Positions 16,364 through 25,223 are shown, numbered from the stretch's first letter. The stretch is 64,000 nucleotides of DNA from Clostridiales bacterium (GCA_017962145.1 JAGCVX010000037.1:62001-126000); one strand, 5' to 3'. Notes: generated from the letters alone by a model not told the origin. Program-made: numbers and translations.

Positions 16364-16909
16364 ATGAAGACTTTAATCGTGATTGACATGCAGACTGATT
16401 TTATCGATGGCGCTTTAGGTACAAAAGAAGCGGTTAAGATCGTCCCGAATGTTGTAAAGAAGATCAAAGCCTACGTGAAAAACGGCGATCGAGTCATTTT
16501 TACGCAGGATACGCATAAGAAGAATTACATGAAGACACGCGAGGGTAAATATCTTCCCGTACCGCACTGCATCAAGGGCGAAAAAGGCTGGGAGATCCCG
16601 GAAAAGATCCGTAATGCCGCGGATGCCGATGCTCTGGTGATCTGCAAGCCGGCATTTGGATATAACGGATGGAAGAATGTCTTAAAAGGTGAATCTGATT
16701 CGGTGGAACTGATTGGCCTTTGTACGGATATCTGCGTGGTTTCCAATGCTTTAAGCATTAAAAACCTTTTCCCGGAAAGAGACGTAAAAGTGGACTGCGC
16801 CTGCTGTGCCGGTGTTACTCCTGCGTCCCACGATGCGGCCCTTCTTACCATGAAGATGTGCCAGATCGATCTGCTCCACGAGGGTAAAGAGCCCTGGAGA
16901 AAAGCGTAA
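16364..16909 (+). CDS. pncA: Nicotinamidase / isochorismatase-family cysteine hydrolase
   Basis: This 181-residue hydrolase converts nicotinamide to nicotinate. The catalytic Asp is in VIDMQTDFIDGAL (about residue 8), metal-site residues appear in TQDTHKKNY (DxH), and the nucleophilic Cys is in GLCTDICVVSNAL. The ATG at 16364 follows AAGGAGA by six bases. The next gene, 21 bases downstream, is nicotinate phosphoribosyltransferase, which uses its product. That context makes pncA the best reading among isochorismatase-fold enzymes. Confidence 0.9.
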   Translation: MKTLIVIDMQTDFIDGALGTKEAVKIVPNVVKKIKAYVKNGDRVIFTQDTHKKNYMKTREGKYLPVPHCIKGEKGWEIPEKIRNAADADALVICKPAFGYNGWKNVLKGESDSVELIGLCTDICVVSNALSIKNLFPERDVKVDCACCAGVTPASHDAALLTMKMCQIDLLHEGKEPWRKA

Positions 16910-16930
16910 GAGAATCGGGAGGAAGTAGAT

Positions 16931-18136
16931 ATGGAACTTGATCGGATTATTACGAGTCTTCTGGAAACGGATATGTATAAGTTTTCCATGGGACAGGCGA
17001 TCTATCACCAGTTTCCGTCTTATAAGACGACCTGGTCTTTCCGCTGCCGTAATGAAGATGTGAAGTTTTCAAAGAGAATGGTCGAAGAGATCAAGGCGCA
17101 GATCCGTGCATACTGTGATCTTCGATTTACCGAAGAAGAACTGACTTATCTGGATGCGATCAAATGGATCAAGGGTTCCTATATCGATTTCCTGCGGCTT
17201 TGGAAGCCGAGATATGAGGACTTTGAGATCACCTCGGATGAAGATGGCGTGCTTTCCATCGAGACGCGTGGTACTTGGCTGAATACGTCGATGTATGAGA
17301 TCCCGACGCTTGCGATCGTAAATGAAGTTTATTTCCGGATGAACTATAACTACGATGAACTGATCGAGAGTTTTTCTTCCAAGCTTCAGGAAAAGATAGA
17401 CTGGCTCCGTACAGGAAAGTACGAGATCTCGTCTTTCAGTGAATTCGGCATGAGAAGACGCCTTTCGGCAGAAGCGCAGGAGATGGCGGTTCGGGCATTG
17501 GCCGATGCAGATCTCGGGAACAGTCATTTCGTCGGAACTTCGAATGTGTATCTGGCGATGAAGTATAATCTGACTCCGGTCGGAACGATGGCACATGAAT
17601 GGATCATGTGTGTCGGCCAGGGCAACCATAAACATAATCCCGCTTATTCGAACTGGTATGCACTTCGAGACTGGGTCGATGAATATGGTGTTTTAAATGG
17701 TACGGCCCTTACGGACGCGATTACGACAGATTGTTTCCTGCGTGATTTCCAGCTGACTTATTCCACGCTGTTTTCCGGTGTGCGCCACGACTCGGGAGAT
17801 CCGATCGAGTGGGGCGAGAAGATGATCAAGCACTACGAGTCTTTGGGCATCGATCCGAAACAGAAGACACTTCTTTTCTCGGACAGCCTGAACTTCGAAA
17901 AAGCCGATCAGATATTTAAGCACTTTAAGGGAAGAGCCAAAGTCGCATTTGGTATCGGAACGTATATTGCAAACGATACATGCGTGCCGCCTTTGAATAT
18001 CGTCATGAAGACGACCCGCTGCAACGGACAGGATGTGGCGAAGATCTCGGATGTGAGCGGTAAGGGCATGTGTAAGAATCCGGATTACGTCAAGTACCTG
18101 CAGCGTTGTATCGACTGGAGAATGCAGCACGAGTAA
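16931..18136 (+). CDS. pncB: Nicotinate phosphoribosyltransferase
   Basis: This 401-residue enzyme condenses nicotinate with PRPP to nicotinate mononucleotide in the Preiss-Handler route. N-terminal LETDMYKFSMGQAIYHQF, SFRCRNEDV, GTSNVYLAMK with AHEWIM, and the PRPP-site segment SGVRHDSGDPIEW are characteristic. The start ATG follows GGGAGGAAG. It forms a two-step NAD salvage unit with the upstream nicotinamidase. It is convergent with the nitrogenase-like operon and shares a bidirectional terminator. Confidence 0.95.
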   Translation: MELDRIITSLLETDMYKFSMGQAIYHQFPSYKTTWSFRCRNEDVKFSKRMVEEIKAQIRAYCDLRFTEEELTYLDAIKWIKGSYIDFLRLWKPRYEDFEITSDEDGVLSIETRGTWLNTSMYEIPTLAIVNEVYFRMNYNYDELIESFSSKLQEKIDWLRTGKYEISSFSEFGMRRRLSAEAQEMAVRALADADLGNSHFVGTSNVYLAMKYNLTPVGTMAHEWIMCVGQGNHKHNPAYSNWYALRDWVDEYGVLNGTALTDAITTDCFLRDFQLTYSTLFSGVRHDSGDPIEWGEKMIKHYESLGIDPKQKTLLFSDSLNFEKADQIFKHFKGRAKVAFGIGTYIANDTCVPPLNIVMKTTRCNGQDVAKISDVSGKGMCKNPDYVKYLQRCIDWRMQHE

Positions 18137-18150
18137 GAAAACATTATATC

Positions 18151-18188
18151 AAAAAAGAAAAAAGAACTGCCGGATGGCAGTTCTTTTT
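18151..18188. terminator. Bidirectional terminator between pncB and the nitrogenase-like operon
   Basis: AGAACTGCC (18163-18171) pairs with GGCAGTTCT (18176-18184). An A-rich run on the left and TTTTT on the right allow termination from both strands. Confidence 0.85.
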
Positions 18189-18212
18189 GTGTTGTGAGTT
18201 TTAGGCATCTTA

Positions 18213-19334
18213 TCAGATATATACATTTCCGGATGCGGCATCAGGATTAAAGATCTGCTTGACCTGATCATCGGTCAGATCGATTCCGAACAGATCTTTG
18301 TAATATGCCTTTGCTTCCGCTACAAGATCAATGTCCTCAAAAAGCTCCGGATAAGCGCATTTCGCGAGGTAGAGAAGTGTGATCGGAGTATCGGCGCCGG
18401 GTGTGTAGCTTCTGTACATGCCCAAAGGCATCTTAAAGACGTTCTGGTTTTTAACTGCTTCGATCTCACTGAAGTCATAGTTTCCGATCGTGTTGTTGTA
18501 AAGATCATCCGGATACGCCTGGTTAAAGTTTGTGATAAAGATCAGGCTCGGATTCCAGGTATATACCTGCTCGATATTGACGGCTACGGAATTGTCCGTA
18601 GTGAGCTCCTCGCCGACGTTGACCGCTCCGATCGCTTCGGCCCAGAACTGACCGAAGAAGAGTTTGCCGGATGTGGTGATTTTAGAGTCATCGATCTGGA
18701 AAAGGAAGAAGACGCGCTGTTTCTGATCGTCCGGGATCGAGGAAACACGATCCTGAACCATCTGGTAGATCTCGTTGGAGCGCTTTGCGACTTTCTCGGC
18801 CTTTTCATTCTCCTGGAAGATCTCGCCGAGAAGGGCAAACCAGTTGTTCAGAGTTTCGATGGTGTTATACTGCCACTTATTTACGGAAACGCCGATCGCG
18901 GAGAATCCGCGGCTTGTCAGAAGTTCACCGAGTTCTTTGTTTGAACCGCTGTAGAAAACGATGTCCGGCTGAAGCTTGGTCAGTTCCTCGATATTTACGT
19001 TTGAGCCATCCATGAAGGATGTGGAAGCATTGAGGATCTCCGGATAAAGCTGGCCGAGAAGACCGTTTTTGGCGGCGATCATGCTGGCTTCATTCATACC
19101 GACGATCTTTTCTGCGGAATCAAAGAAAACAGTCAGAACAGACGGAAGCGGCAGGATGTCGCAGACGACGATACGGTCGATCTGGTTTTTGACTTCTACC
19201 TGGTTGCCGTTATGGTCGGTAACCGTGTGTGTTCCTGATGTTGCTTTCTTTTCGGCTTTACATCCCATCGGGAGCATGCAGGAAAAGAGCATCGCCAGTA
19301 CGAGAATAAGTGATAAACTGCGTTTTTTGTTCAT
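18213..19334 (-). CDS. FecB/BtuF-type ABC substrate-binding lipoprotein
   Basis: This 373-residue lipoprotein has a signal peptide and lipobox LPMGC with Cys25, then the cluster-A-II binding-protein fold: DRIVVCDILPLPSVL, EKIVGMNEASM, EELTKLQPDIVFYSGSNKELG and a C-terminal lobe with WNPSLIFITNF. The class binds iron-siderophores, heme, cobamides or metal chelates. It is the last gene of the minus-strand operon, 18 bases after a component-1-like reductase subunit and together with a FecCD permease and ATPase. The ligand is unknown; a redox-active chelate or tetrapyrrole handled by the linked reductase is inference. Confidence 0.88.
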   Translation of the reverse strand: MNKKRSLSLILVLAMLFSCMLPMGCKAEKKATSGTHTVTDHNGNQVEVKNQIDRIVVCDILPLPSVLTVFFDSAEKIVGMNEASMIAAKNGLLGQLYPEILNASTSFMDGSNVNIEELTKLQPDIVFYSGSNKELGELLTSRGFSAIGVSVNKWQYNTIETLNNWFALLGEIFQENEKAEKVAKRSNEIYQMVQDRVSSIPDDQKQRVFFLFQIDDSKITTSGKLFFGQFWAEAIGAVNVGEELTTDNSVAVNIEQVYTWNPSLIFITNFNQAYPDDLYNNTIGNYDFSEIEAVKNQNVFKMPLGMYRSYTPGADTPITLLYLAKCAYPELFEDIDLVAEAKAYYKDLFGIDLTDDQVKQIFNPDAASGNVYI

Positions 19335-19351
19335 GTGTTAACCTTCTTTTC

Positions 19352-20491
19352 TTAAAGTTTTTCGGAAATATCAGAGATATCGCCGATCAAGTTTAGAATA
19401 TATTTACGGTAGATCCTTCCGGAGCAGGCTTCGTGTGGCCAGTCGACCGCACGGACCTTGTCCGTCAGGATGTTCCGGTAAGTAGGATCGGAAATGACCA
19501 GATTTCGGCCCGAAAGGTTTTCGATAATGTCCTCTTCGTAGGGCGTGTAATGGTCATTTGTACGAAGGAGAGGGCCTTCGTTCGTCGGACACAGAACGTC
19601 AAAACGACGGCCTGTTTCCAGGAAAAGTGCATTTGCCAAGGAAAGAGATGCGATCTCTTCGCCGATGATGCATGCATCGGAAGATGCTTCGGAGACGTTT
19701 TCAAAAAGAGAAACTTCCTGCCCCTGATAGAGCATCTCCAGTGCGTCGATTACCTTCTTTGAGAAATCCTTTCCATAAGGAACCGCTTCAAGATACGGCG
19801 CCCCGAAGGTTTCCTTCAGGAAATGCGCTGTCGCACGTCCGGTTGCGGAAACAACGAGGTTTACATCCGCGGTACCGAGGTTTTCAACAGATTCCCAGGA
19901 AGTATTCATCGCGTAGGTGCAGTTGACATGCCAGCCGTGATCCGTGAGCAGCTTGACCATCGACTCCACCTGACCGTTCGTTGAAAAATCAAGCGGCGTA
20001 CATCCGAGAATATTGATCCGGTGGTCTTTAGAAGGTGTTGCGTCTTTCTTTGCAAAACGCTCAGCCAGTGCGGCCAGAGCCTTGTCGGCACCGGAGATAT
20101 AAGTGTGCATGCCGGTCGTAGAAAAGCCGAAGGACGGGATTCCCGTTTCGCTTTCGATCTGCATCGCGACACTTTCTGCATCAAAGCCGGTCATAGCCGG
20201 AATCGGAGTACCTGCGATCGCGATAAAACGAGGGTGGAACTTCTGTGCTTCGATCACGATATCCGAGATCAGCTTGTTATCGTCGCCCATGATGGCTTCG
20301 ATCTCGGAGATCGCGGATACGAAGAGCATGCTGTCCATATCGTACCAGCGCGGCTCGTCGTGAGTGGTATAAGTTGAATTACAGCCGGAAGCATCGTGGA
20401 TGATCACCATTCCGCCCAGTTCAAAGAGGGAAGAGGCGACACCAAATGCGTCGGCACTGTATGTGGAGAGGATTCGACTGGTCTGTTTCAT
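19352..20491 (-). CDS. Nitrogenase component 1-like subunit (379 aa)
   Basis: This is a shorter relative of NifD/NifK/BchN/BchB. It shows the conserved beta-alpha units GGMVIIHDASGCNSTYTTHDEP with Cys37, GDDNKLISDIVIEAQKFHPRFIAIAGTP and ETGIPSFGFSTTGMHTY. It has only one Cys in a cluster-ligand position. At 379 residues it is smaller than nitrogenase subunits (about 480-520) and closer in size to dark-operative reductase or group IV proteins. The ATG overlaps the 441-residue subunit by four bases, suggesting a heteromeric complex. It is not a true dinitrogenase: no Nif cofactor-binding pattern and no nifEN/nifB nearby. Substrate unknown. Confidence 0.85.
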   Translation of the reverse strand: MKQTSRILSTYSADAFGVASSLFELGGMVIIHDASGCNSTYTTHDEPRWYDMDSMLFVSAISEIEAIMGDDNKLISDIVIEAQKFHPRFIAIAGTPIPAMTGFDAESVAMQIESETGIPSFGFSTTGMHTYISGADKALAALAERFAKKDATPSKDHRINILGCTPLDFSTNGQVESMVKLLTDHGWHVNCTYAMNTSWESVENLGTADVNLVVSATGRATAHFLKETFGAPYLEAVPYGKDFSKKVIDALEMLYQGQEVSLFENVSEASSDACIIGEEIASLSLANALFLETGRRFDVLCPTNEGPLLRTNDHYTPYEEDIIENLSGRNLVISDPTYRNILTDKVRAVDWPHEACSGRIYRKYILNLIGDISDISEKL

Positions 20492-21813
20492 ATGCAGCTT
20501 TCACACCCCCATGCTTTCTTCGAGATCAGGTCCCGTATATCTTTTTCGTTTTCGTAGGCGTCGATCATCAGCTCGCAAAGTCCCGTGATGGCCTGATAAT
20601 CGGTAAAACCACCGTTTTCAACGAGGTTTACAAAGTGCGGTGCGCCGTTAAAGTGCGCGGCTTTCTGACCGATACAGAGATAGTCGGACTGCTGATGGTC
20701 TGCGGCAAAACGCATCTGTGCGGAAAGGGTTGGCCAGATCTCAAGATCCGGGTGCTTTTCGCATAGATATTCATAGTCGCGTTTTTCTTCTCCGATAAAT
20801 GCATCGGCGTATACGCGTTTGACGTTAAATCCGTGATACAGTAAAAGTCTTGCCAGACCGAGCGGGCGGGTAAATGCCGTATAGTCGATGGCGATCGGAG
20901 TGGAACCGATCTTCGAAAGTGCCTGCGACAGTGCATTTTCACAGGAAGCTTCTTCTGCGTCAAAATCAGGAAGCGAGATGGGAAGAACTGCAGCAACTTT
21001 CGAAAGATTCTCACGGATCTCCTCGTAGCTGAACGTGAAAGGAAGATAGAGAAGCTTTCCGCCGAGACGAGCCTGCAGATCCTCGCCGCCGACTTTGGCT
21101 GAAGGATAATCCACGATGTAGTATTCGGCGCGGGCCATCTCCTGATACTCCTCGTAAGTCTTGCATTCGGTAAGTTCATATACCGGAACTTCGGCTGAAA
21201 TCAGAGCACGATAAAGAACGCTGTCTTTGGCCATGGAAAAATCATTTCCGATAAATGCGACACTGCCTTTTCTGATCTCCTTTTCCTTCAGAAGACTGTA
21301 GAAACGGCTTCTCATGATCTGATCCGGCGTACGGCCGCTTTTTCTCATGATCGGGTTCATGTAGCAGTCGGTAAAGTCGATGTCCGGGAAGCGCTCGCGA
21401 AGCTCTCTATAGACCATGTCCAGGTCGCATCCGCAGAAGTGATGGACACAGCTTGTATAGACCAGCACACAAGGCGGTTTTTGCGGGAGAGATTTGATGA
21501 TGCTGCTGACACCATCGATAATGAGCTCTTCCATATTGCCTTCGATGAGGTTATTTTCCTCGACAGCAACTGTCGAAAAGCGCTCCTGTGCCTTCATCTC
21601 GTAAGCCGTAAGTACGACGCCGCGAAGACAGCTTGCCGCGCAAACGAAGATCTCGTGCGCCTCGGGGATCAGCATGCCCTGATGGGCGATATTCCAGGTT
21701 CCGCGGGCAGGGGAGGAGAACTCCAATCCTGCGGGAAATGGACTGGGAAACGTGATGTCCGATATGGGGATCGGATCGATATGGACTTCTTGTCCGTTTA
21801 CTTTACGTAGCAT
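20488..21813 (-). CDS. Nitrogenase component 1-like subunit (441 aa)
   Basis: This protein contains GTWNIAHQGMLIPEAHEIFVCAASCLRG with Cys58 and Cys62, and a second set in VYTSCVHHFCGCDLD (Cys122, Cys127, Cys129). These are arranged like the cluster ligands at the start of NifD/BchN-type subunits. The C-terminus ends GCESCI, with two more cysteines. The start follows AAGGAAGG. It lies 14 bases after the NifH-like gene and overlaps its partner subunit. The Cys content would suit one [4Fe-4S] cluster shared with Cys37 of the partner, as in dark-operative reductases, but this is inference. The reduced substrate is unknown. Confidence 0.85.
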   Translation of the reverse strand: MLRKVNGQEVHIDPIPISDITFPSPFPAGLEFSSPARGTWNIAHQGMLIPEAHEIFVCAASCLRGVVLTAYEMKAQERFSTVAVEENNLIEGNMEELIIDGVSSIIKSLPQKPPCVLVYTSCVHHFCGCDLDMVYRELRERFPDIDFTDCYMNPIMRKSGRTPDQIMRSRFYSLLKEKEIRKGSVAFIGNDFSMAKDSVLYRALISAEVPVYELTECKTYEEYQEMARAEYYIVDYPSAKVGGEDLQARLGGKLLYLPFTFSYEEIRENLSKVAAVLPISLPDFDAEEASCENALSQALSKIGSTPIAIDYTAFTRPLGLARLLLYHGFNVKRVYADAFIGEEKRDYEYLCEKHPDLEIWPTLSAQMRFAADHQQSDYLCIGQKAAHFNGAPHFVNLVENGGFTDYQAITGLCELMIDAYENEKDIRDLISKKAWGCESCI

Positions 21814-21827
21814 AGCGTATTCCTTCC

Positions 21828-22586
21828 TTACGCGTTCTTGCAGACCGCAAGGATCTGGTCTGCCAGTTTTCTGTATTCATCAGCCATATCACTTTCCGGG
21901 AAAGCTTCGATGACTGTCTTTCCGAGGTCTTCGGCGTCAGTAACGATCTCGCTTTGAGATAGTGTTCCGACGATGGAGGAGCCGATGTCGTCACAGAGTT
22001 CCTGGACCTTTTTCTCTTCGTCTTTCACGTTTCTTTTATTCAAGATCACGCCACCTAAAGATGCATAGCCGCGACCCTGGAAATTTTCCAGAGCGACTGC
22101 GATGTTTGCCGCAGCGTGGATCGCCATGTTTTCACCGGATGTGATAACGAATACTTTATCGGCATATCCGCCTCGCATCGGCATGGAAAAACCGCCGCAT
22201 ACGACATCGCCGAGAACGTCATAAAGGACAATGTCAGGGGAGTAGACGTCATATGCGCCTTTTTCTTTAAGCTTGTCGAGTGCGGCGATGATACCGCGTC
22301 CGGCACAGCCCAGACCCGGTGTCGGTCCGCCTGCTTCCACACAGATAATGCCTTTATATCCGACTTTCACCATCTCTTCGAGTGTGAATTTGTTTTTCTT
22401 TTCTCTTACCAGATCCAGTACGGTAGTGATATCACTTTGACCATGAAGGGCAAGTGTGGAGTCGGCTTTCGGATCACATCCGATCTGCATGACTTTCTTT
22501 CCCTGATCGGCAAATGCCGCGGCGAGATTTGAAACTGTGGTGGATTTTCCGATTCCGCCTTTACCGTAGATTGCGATTTTGATCAT
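21828..22586 (-). CDS. NifH-like Fe protein (nitrogenase-type reductase)
   Basis: This 252-residue ATP-dependent electron donor has P-loop GKGGIGKST at residues 8-16, GCDPKADST, the cluster Cys94 in GLGCAGRG with the following Arg, and Cys130 in [10 protein letters not shown]. Both cysteines that bridge the subunit-interface [4Fe-4S] cluster are present. It is a little shorter than NifH (about 290), like group IV NifH/BchL/CfbC relatives. It would pass low-potential electrons to the two component-1-like subunits encoded next. The ATG overlaps the ABC ATPase stop by four bases, coupling reductase and transporter expression. Confidence 0.93.
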   Translation of the reverse strand: MIKIAIYGKGGIGKSTTVSNLAAAFADQGKKVMQIGCDPKADSTLALHGQSDITTVLDLVREKKNKFTLEEMVKVGYKGIICVEAGGPTPGLGCAGRGIIAALDKLKEKGAYDVYSPDIVLYDVLGDVVCGGFSMPMRGGYADKVFVITSGENMAIHAAANIAVALENFQGRGYASLGGVILNKRNVKDEEKKVQELCDDIGSSIVGTLSQSEIVTDAEDLGKTVIEAFPESDMADEYRKLADQILAVCKNA

Positions 22587-23665
22587 CTTTGTTCCTCCTT
22601 AGCGTAGGTCACTTTAATACTGACGTCTTTCAGAAGCGAGAGCCGGTGCGCGAGCTCCTCGATCCTGGATTTCGGACCGTCGAGATTGACGGTGATGAGA
22701 TATACATTTCGTTTCCTGTGGGGCATTCCCATACGTCCGAACAGGATATCCGGAAATTCGTGAAGGATCTGGTTGATCTTTCCCGATTCTTCAAATTCTC
22801 TGCATATGATCGAGATGCTGGCGAGCGCGTCTTCATTTTCGGAACCGTTCTCATTGGTAACTTCAACGCTTTCCGCATCTTTGTCCAGAAGAGCGAGCGG
22901 GATGACATTTTCGATCTGGTTGCTCTCTGTCTCGAACTGTCCGACGATCGCTTTGACACCAAATGCATCGGCAATATTCTTTTCCGTGATGATCTCTTTA
23001 GTCGGTCCCATGATGACACTGCCATGGCTTAAAAGAAGCGACTTGTGAGCTCGACGCAGAGCGTGTTCGGGATAGTGCGTATTAAACAGAACACCCACGC
23101 CTTCTGCGCTTAACTGACTTAATGTATCAAGCACGATGATCTGGTTTTTGAAGTCCAGATTTGACTCGGGTTCGTCCAGGATGATGATTCCAGGATCGCT
23201 GGCCATCGCACGAGCGATCAATGTCATCTGCAGTTCGCCGCCGCTTAGTTCGTTGCATTTCCTGTCGCGAAGGTGGGAAAGCTGAAGTCTTTCCAGTATG
23301 CTCTCGGCTTTTTTGATCTGCTCTTGATTCGGAGTAGAGAATACGCCGATCTGTGTAGTCATGCCGAAAAGAACGGAATCGAGTACCGTATAACTTCCGG
23401 AAAGCCCGTGTGACTGAGGCACATAGGAGATCTTCGACCAGAGTTTCCCGGGAGTGATATCGCGGATGTTTTCTCCATCGAGAGTGCTTTTTCCTTCTTT
23501 CCAGGAAAGGATTCCCATGATCGCACGAAGAAGCGTCGTCTTACCGGCTCCGTTCGGACCTAAGATACTTACGATCTCACCGCTTTGAATCTCCATGGAA
23601 ACATCTGAAAAAAGAGGCTTTCCGCGTTTATATTCGAATGAAGCATGTTCTACTTTTAGGATCAC
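22583..23665 (-). CDS. FecE/BtuD-type ABC ATPase with C-terminal TM1266-like domain
   Basis: Residues 1-250 form an ABC ATPase: Walker [10 protein letters not shown] (36-44), signature LSGGE (140-144), Walker [13 protein letters not shown]. The length is 360 instead of about 260. Residues 280-355 match the separate TM1266-like protein of the same operon: ISII(C/V), INQILHEF versus LNSLLHEY, and [12 protein letters not shown] versus IGRMGIPYREKN. TM1266 proteins are small ACT/NikR-like ferredoxin-fold proteins annotated as putative regulators of iron-only hydrogenase systems. The fusion may let the ligand pool gate transport, which is inference. It overlaps the permease and NifH-like genes by four bases each. 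Confidence 0.88.
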   Translation of the reverse strand: MILKVEHASFEYKRGKPLFSDVSMEIQSGEIVSILGPNGAGKTTLLRAIMGILSWKEGKSTLDGENIRDITPGKLWSKISYVPQSHGLSGSYTVLDSVLFGMTTQIGVFSTPNQEQIKKAESILERLQLSHLRDRKCNELSGGELQMTLIARAMASDPGIIILDEPESNLDFKNQIIVLDTLSQLSAEGVGVLFNTHYPEHALRRAHKSLLLSHGSVIMGPTKEIITEKNIADAFGVKAIVGQFETESNQIENVIPLALLDKDAESVEVTNENGSENEDALASISIICREFEESGKINQILHEFPDILFGRMGMPHRKRNVYLITVNLDGPKSRIEELAHRLSLLKDVSIKVTYAKEEQR

Positions 23666-24681
23666 AGACTCCAGCCCCCTTTCTTACGCATCAGGAACAG
23701 GAAGAAGGGTGCTCCGATGATGGCCGTCAGGATCGAGATCGGGATCTCAGCCGCAGTTGCGGAACGGGCGAGAGTATCGACGAGAATCAGAAATGTACCG
23801 CCCAGTGAAATGGATGCGGGTATAAGATAACGGTGATCATTTCCGAGCATCATGCGGCACATGTGCGGAACGATCAAGCCAACCCAGCCGATCTGACCGC
23901 ACATCGAGATCGAAGATGCCGTCGCAGCCGTGGCGCAAAGGATCGCGAGAAGACGCAGTGCCTTGATGTTGGAGCCGGAAGAAACGGCTTCTTCTTCAGA
24001 AAGCAGAAGAAGATTCAGTCTCCAGCGTAAAAGGAAAAGGATCACGACACTGACTGCGATCGGGATCAGACCGATCAGAAGGGACGTGTATGTTGCAGAC
24101 TGCAGGCTTCCCATCAGCCAGTAGGTGATGGACGGCAGCTGCTGTTCCTGGTCGGCGCAGAACTTAACAAGCGAGACAAGCGCGGAAAAGAGAGATCCCA
24201 TCATGATACCTGAAAGTACGATCGTATTCATGGAGGTGGTTTTTCCTTTTGCGGCCAGCATCGTAAGTAGAACTGCGACACAGCCGAAAGTGAAAGATAC
24301 AAGCTGCATGATGATCATGGAAAACCCTAAAAGGATCGAAAGGACCGCACCGAAACTGGCTCCGCCTGCGACACCGAGTGTGTCCGGAGTTGCGAGAGGA
24401 TTCTGGAAAAGGCTCTGAAAGAGAAGGCCTGCGCAGGACAGTGCGGCACCCACGATAAAAGCGAGAAGAAGACGGGGAAGTCGGACGTTCCAGACTGTGA
24501 TATAGGCAAGTCTTTCCACGCCTTCGCCGCCATTGGCACGAGCGGCAATAGAGGACAGGACCTGCGGCACGGATACGAAATAGCGGCCGATGCAAAGACA
24601 GATCAGCATCGCGATAACAGGCAGCAGGATCAAGCCCAGAATATAGGCGGTTTTCCAAAGAGGAGAGCGTTTGGTATTCAT
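23662..24681 (-). CDS. FecCD/BtuC-type ABC transporter permease
   Basis: This 339-residue polytopic protein has about ten transmembrane helices and family motifs: WNVRLPRLLLAFIVGAALSCAGLLFQSLFQNPLATPDTLGVAGGASFGA, GWVGLIVPHMCRM, and the C-terminal GAPFFLFLMRK. The class imports iron-siderophores, heme and cobamides as a homodimer. The ATG follows an AGGTTTTCC context and lies eight bases after the TM1266-like gene. It overlaps the ATPase gene by four bases. With the ATPase and the lipoprotein it completes an importer. Confidence 0.93.
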   Translation of the reverse strand: MNTKRSPLWKTAYILGLILLPVIAMLICLCIGRYFVSVPQVLSSIAARANGGEGVERLAYITVWNVRLPRLLLAFIVGAALSCAGLLFQSLFQNPLATPDTLGVAGGASFGAVLSILLGFSMIIMQLVSFTFGCVAVLLTMLAAKGKTTSMNTIVLSGIMMGSLFSALVSLVKFCADQEQQLPSITYWLMGSLQSATYTSLLIGLIPIAVSVVILFLLRWRLNLLLLSEEEAVSSGSNIKALRLLAILCATAATASSISMCGQIGWVGLIVPHMCRMMLGNDHRYLIPASISLGGTFLILVDTLARSATAAEIPISILTAIIGAPFFLFLMRKKGGWSL

Positions 24682-24689
24682 GGAAAACC

Positions 24690-24959
24690 TCAGCTTTCTG
24701 TTTCTGCTTTGGTAACTACGTTGGAATAGGCAGTTTTCGACGTGATTCCGTCGAGTTTTCCGATCTTGCCGGAAAGTGTATTGATGGCATCCTGCGGAGC
24801 ATCGATGGCGATGCTGATGATGCTTATATTTTTCTCTCTGTAGGGAATGCCCATTCTTCCGATGATATACTGACCGTATTCATGAAGCAGGCTGTTAAGT
24901 TTCTCCACGGAATCGGGAGATTCGACAATAATGCTGATGACAGCAACTCTGGTATCCAT
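24690..24959 (-). CDS. TM1266 family putative regulator
   Basis: This 89-residue protein fits the TM1266 family (annotated in other genomes as iron-only hydrogenase system putative regulator). It has ISIIVESPDSVEKLNSLLHEYG, IIGRMGIPYREKNIS, and a final strand-helix unit. The fold is ACT/NikR-C-terminal-like, usually ligand sensing. I place the start at 24959 because AAGGA lies eight bases upstream; an upstream in-frame ATG at 24980 lacks a site. It leads the seven-gene minus-strand operon under the promoter at 25020-25048. The same domain is fused to the ABC ATPase two genes downstream. Confidence 0.85.
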   Translation of the reverse strand: MDTRVAVISIIVESPDSVEKLNSLLHEYGQYIIGRMGIPYREKNISIISIAIDAPQDAINTLSGKIGKLDGITSKTAYSNVVTKAETES

Positions 24960-25019
24960 ATGATTGATCCTTTCTTTCATTCAGTACAACTTTATGTCAG
25001 ATGATGATCTCACTGCTGT

Positions 25020-25048
25020 ATGTTACCCTGTTATTAAGAAAGAGTCAA
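25020..25048 (-). promoter_or_regulatory. Promoter of the nitrogenase-like/ABC operon (minus strand)
   Basis: On the minus strand TTGACT (25043-25048) and TAACAT (25020-25025) have a 17-base spacer. The leader to the first ATG is about 55 bases, with no riboswitch-like structure evident. Confidence 0.65.
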
Positions 25049-25058
25049 TGCAATTGTC

Positions 25059-25087
25059 TTGACATATCTTTAATAAATCGGTATATT
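25059..25087 (+). promoter_or_regulatory. Promoter of tRNA-Thr
   Basis: Perfect TTGACA (25059-25064) and TATATT (25082-25087) with a 17-base spacer lie 22 bases before the tRNA. Confidence 0.8.
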
Positions 25088-25109
25088 TTATTGTGCTTTT
25101 ATAAGCAAT

Positions 25110-25184
25110 GCCAATGTGGCTCAGGGGTAGAGCAATTCACTCGTAATGAATAGGCCGTGGGTTCGATTCCCACCATTGGCTCCA
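25110..25184 (+). tRNA. tRNA-Thr (anticodon CGT)
   Basis: The acceptor GCCAATG pairs with CATTGGC. The D arm is GCTC...GAGC, the anticodon stem ATTCA/TGAAT holds the loop CTCGTAA with anticodon CGT, the T arm GTGGG/CCCAC holds TTCGATT, and CCA is encoded. Confidence 0.97.
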
Positions 25185-25192
25185 GAAGATGA

Positions 25193-25223
25193 GGCTGTCT
25201 TTTCTGAAAAGACAGCCTTTTTT
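25193..25223 (+). terminator. Rho-independent terminator after tRNA-Thr
   Basis: GGCTGTCTTTT (25193-25203) pairs with AAAAGACAGCC (25207-25217), followed by six T. Confidence 0.93.

Noticed and set aside
18213..24959. Reading the operon as true nitrogen fixation genes
   Set aside because: Component-1 proteins are short, lack a P-cluster ligand set, and no nifB, nifE or nifN is present. Fe-protein motifs alone do not show dinitrogen reduction.
24960..25019. Possible cobalamin or other riboswitch before the nitrogenase-like operon
   Set aside because: The leader is only about 55 bases and contains no recognisable conserved box or extended pairing.
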